In this document: positions 60,956 to 64,000 of the stretch, piece by piece
Layout: each line of letters starts with the position of its first letter
Numbering within the stretch: position 1 is the stretch's first letter
NCBI GenBank assembly: GCA_014905825.1
Contig: JACGCN010000003.1
Span: 682,001-746,000, forward strand
Direction: 5' to 3'
Source of the DNA: Lyophyllum atratum
Taxonomy: Eukaryota > Basidiomycota > Agaricomycetes > Agaricales > Lyophyllaceae
DNA: 64,000 nt
The notes under the pieces: model-generated
Seen by the model: the letters and a program-made list of their open reading frames with translations, nothing else
Told to the model about the DNA's origin: nothing
Database searches by the model: none
Translations under genes and position numbers: made by a program

Positions 60956-63178
60956 CTAGCCGCCTTGGTTCTCGTCATCATCATCTTCTGAATCACCAAG
61001 TGGAATGAATCGCCTCCCTTTTCTCTATTTTCTGACGGTAAGTGTTTCTTCCTCAGGCAGCGAACAGGAATACTTACGAAGGGCGACCGTCGTTCTCGGA
61101 CCTTTGCATTCGGCGCTAGATTTTGCTGCTTTGATGGCGTTGTGCCGGCGGGTAATTTCATTGATGATATGCTGCCGGATCGGTTCCGGGGTGCAGGGAG
61201 TATAGTGGAGTTTTCACTTTGAAGTGGCCGCGGTTGGGATGGCGGGGGAAACGGAACATGCTGAATGGAGGCGACATTCCTGGATACCAGCGCAGCCCTG
61301 AGCGTGGTGGGTCCGGCCGTAGAGAACGATGGCGTCGAAGCTCTAGAAGTTCGGTTTGAACGCGGTCCATGTCCTGGCGGAAGCATCGGTGGCATACTCT
61401 TACCGTCCAACTGAGGGACGGGAGGACCTAACGGCATGAATAGCAACGGGAGCCTGGACGGCGCCAGAGGTGTAGAAAGCCTAGACATATGCGGTGACTG
61501 GTCCCTCTCCTGAGCGTTGCGAGCAGTTGGCGACAGAGTGTTCGGGTCTCGGCGACTATGAGAGGAGAATGGTTCACTCCTCTTGATCCTAGTGGACGGG
61601 GTAGAGGGAAAGAGTGGTGCAAGCGGTTTCGGTGGAAGATGTGGCTTTGTTGCAGGTTGGACCGCCAATGCTGCGTCCTGACGTATAGTGGTCGAAGTGA
61701 GTTGCGCATCTGTTTTAGCTTGCGAGGACGTGGAATATCCACGAAGGGGACGAGGAGGACGTGTGGTAGAAGGTGAGATTTCATCAGAGAAGCCAGGTGA
61801 CGATGAGGTAATATCAGCGGTAGGTTCTCTGTCATAAAGCGCTTGACCATGGATCGTATTTTGGTTCCCTATCTGTCGCTTGGGCGTTTTCTTCGACGAT
61901 ACGTGAGTTTCAGGTTCTTTGATCACGCTACCAGAAGGCAAAGGGTGTAGGCTGGGCGTCACATTTGTATCGCGTCGTGCTAATGATGAGGGAGTAAGAG
62001 ATGAAGACAAACAGGCGCCTTCCGACAGGGTTGTCAGGTTAATCTCCGTTCGAGTAGTCTGGACCGAAAGATCGCCATCGGTGAGGTCAGGCTCATCATA
62101 CGCTCTCGAAGGTTCTAAGGTCTCTTTATTTGTCGTGATTCGTGGTCTCTTGTTCGTCAGTGGTGAGGGCGAATCGCCAGAGTAAAGAGTGGAGCTGGAG
62201 CGCTTGTGTCCGTATGTATGGTCGATAGCTTTTTTACTGTGAGTAATTTCCCCTGGCGATTCCGAGGTGCCAGTAAGCGATCTTGCGGACTTCGTTATGG
62301 TATCAGTGAGGTTATTTCGAGCGGATTCTATATGGAGTGGTATAGCCTGAAGCAGAGGTAGGAGGGGCATTAATGCAGCTATAACTGTTCCGTGTTGGTC
62401 TTGCAGAGAATGGAGAACTTGGGACTGTAACTGGAGCGCCTGTGAATGGGTTTGATTGAACTGGCAGTCTAGAATTTAGTCAGAAAAGGAATAGGAATGG
62501 CAAAGCGTACTAATTGAATAGCATCTATGCGTTTGTTTAGCGCTTCTAAGTGTGTGTTAAGGTCCTTGGAGAGTCTTCCTAGCTGTTCCGTTTGGGCTGG
62601 AGAGCCGATAGATGTTTGAAGTTGCGTCTGACTGCGATTCACTGCATCACGAATGAGCTTGCGCATATACCTGTGCAAGATGGGCTATGATGTATTGGAG
62701 AACAAGGAAACGAACCCAGATCAACCAGTTCTCCAGTCAAACTGTCGTGTTCGCGTTGAAATAGAGTATTAACCGTCAATATTTCGTGTTTCGTCTCATC
62801 CAACCCAGAACATAGTTTGTCCACTCTAACAGAAAATGTATCAAGGTGAGCCTGTGTATCGTGCAGTAGTATCCTCATAGAAGTTCCGTTTTTGTCCAAG
62901 GGAGTGATTGGTGGAATAATGATATCCGAATTTGGTAGCGGCCCTAGTTTGTCCTTTCGAAGTAGATGAGCCCAGAGCGCTGTCGAGGCTGATGTCCTTG
63001 CGGGTATTCCATAGTTTCTTCCAGGCTCCAGAGACGAGTGGCTCAGCGCAGTCATACGTACGCAAAGTTGGGTGGAGGAGGAGGAGGAGGAGTCGTGGAG
63101 AGAAGGGAGTTGAAGAAGTTGAGCCTGAGGCCGATGATCTCCGAAAATACAATCAATCCCGGACCTTCGGCCCGTCAT
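60956..63178 (-). CDS. disordered protein with N-terminal coiled coil
   Basis: Starts MTGRRSGIDCIFGDHRPQAQ at 63178. The first 250 residues include helical segments (RILLHDTQAHLDTFSVRVDK, then KDLNTHLEALNKRIDAIQ) that predict a coiled coil and oligomerisation. The next 400 residues are Ser/Pro/Thr-rich and basic, with no domain. The last intron ends at a TAG acceptor and the C-terminus is RKGRRFIPLGDSEDDDDENQ with stop at 60956-60958, an acidic tail. The first intron after LCV is not resolved; reading straight through also keeps the frame. Family not recognised. It is co-oriented with the other disordered gene at 57451. Confidence 0.75.
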
Positions 63179-63854
63179 GCCACCTCCGGATGAGTTGACT
63201 CGGAAATCACGATAGGTAACAGGTTAAGACAAGTAAACAGAACTCATTCGTTTCCCTATGATACACCGGTGTTCATGATATATTTATCGCCCCTCTACCG
63301 ACATAGAAGGCCAGAGCATCGTGAGGCCCAACGGAAGCTGTGAACTTCCCGCCCGAAATAGTATAGGTAGCAGCGCCACAACTGTTGAATTTGGCGTGGC
63401 TATGATATAGAAGTAAGCTCAATACTCTCCATCAACCCACATCTCCCCTGCCGCGCTTGATGCGCCCATCAGGAAGGCTACCCCGGATACTCTGGGCGTT
63501 AAGAATACGGAACCCCTTGCGTCGCTCCCTCAACCGTTCGCTGCTGCAAGCTAGTGTATTTAACTTACATGATGTCGCAATCTGTTTGTGACCGTGGTAA
63601 AAAGAGAAGGTAGTCTTTTCGGGCCAACTTGAGAATACTGCTTTGATCCGCAAAAAACACATCCTCATATGCCCCTCGTACTCGCAGGAAAATGCAGAGC
63701 ATGTTGGGGCGCCATGAGCAATACACTTGTGGTATGTCCACGAGAAAGGCTAAGGTATACACGGGAAATACGAGCTATTGGTACACACAATAAAGAAGCC
63801 CCACAACAACGAAAGAAAAATACACCCGTAACGCAGACATATCCAAGATAAAAG
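63179..63854. other. intergenic
   Basis: 676 bp upstream of the coiled-coil gene and downstream of the last gene. No element was recognised. Confidence 0.4.
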
Positions 63855-64000
63855 TTAACTAGGCACAGTAGATGTAGAAGGTGGAGAGGAAGCAGCAGGA
63901 GCGGTACTCGTATCCATGATTCCGCAGTCCTGCATAAAGGACAGCCACCCCGAATCGATGTCCGACCCCGTCATCAGCCCGAGCTCCAGCAGCGTGCCTG
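63855..64000 (-). CDS. C-terminal end of a protein, possibly a zinc-cluster transcription factor (partial)
   Basis: The final 48 codons on the minus strand read TLLELGLMTGSDIDSGWLSF, then MQDCGIMDTSTAPAASSPPS, ending TVPS with TAA at 63855-63857. The DSGWLSFMQDCGI pattern resembles the short hydrophobic ends of fungal Zn2Cys6 regulators. The rest of the gene lies beyond the right edge, so this is weak evidence. Confidence 0.5.
   Translation of the reverse strand, partial: GTLLELGLMTGSDIDSGWLSFMQDCGIMDTSTAPAASSPPSTSTVPS

Overview
The window is nuclear DNA of a filamentous fungus, most likely a mushroom-forming basidiomycete (Agaricomycetes). The basis is gene-dense DNA with many 45-60 bp spliceosomal introns, short intergenic gaps, several genes per 10 kb on both strands, and protein variants typical of that group (H3 ending [13 protein letters not shown]-finger and F-box/leucine-rich proteins, sedolisin and pepsin-like secreted proteases). 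No bacterial, viral, rRNA or tRNA gene was recognised.

Layout. 1-619: a divergent histone H3 variant, cut by the left edge. 1.0-2.9 kb (-): secreted pepsin-like aspartic protease with a probable GPI signal. 4.0-5.3 kb: divergently transcribed H3/H4 pair A. 5.7-6.9 kb: F-box-like protein. 7.2-9.9 kb (-): F-BAR/RhoGAP protein. 12.0-14.6 kb (-): nucleoporin NUP85. 16.0-18.1 kb (-): RING E3 ligase. 18.5-20.3 kb: argininosuccinate synthase ARG1. 20.9-21.5 kb: small coiled-coil protein with a Gly-Ala tail. 22.0-24.0 kb (-): Sir2/SIRT1-class deacetylase. 24.4-25.0 kb (-): hypothetical. 25.9-27.0 kb: chorismate-lyase-fold-like protein. 27.5-28.8 kb: H4/H3 pair B, in inverted order to pair A. 29.1-34.3 kb (-): DOA10/MARCH6 membrane ubiquitin ligase. 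34.3-41.5 kb: long gene-poor stretch with poly-G direct repeats, low-complexity DNA and a possible transposon end. 41.5-43.9 kb: sedolisin tripeptidyl peptidase. 44.1-47.1 kb (-): TFIIIC subunit. 48.0-48.3 kb: acidic ORF. 48.3-49.6 kb (-): exosome RRP4. 50.7-51.7 kb (-): MYND-finger protein. 52.1-52.8 kb: Y14/RBM8A. 53.2-54.2 kb: HP1. 57.5-63.2 kb (-): two large disordered proteins. 63.9 kb to the right edge (-): C-terminus of a possible zinc-cluster regulator.

Most genes are unrelated housekeeping genes. The stand-out theme is chromatin: two H3/H4 pairs, an extra H3 variant that is a CENP-A candidate, a Sir2 deacetylase and HP1 all lie within 54 kb. The two histone pairs share promoters and introns in inverted orientation, which suggests recent duplication or ongoing gene conversion. 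Two introns, in DOA10 and HP1, use GC-AG rather than GT-AG splice sites. I did not find a clearly new defence or biosynthetic system; the best novelty candidate is the H3 variant with its rebuilt N-terminal tail.
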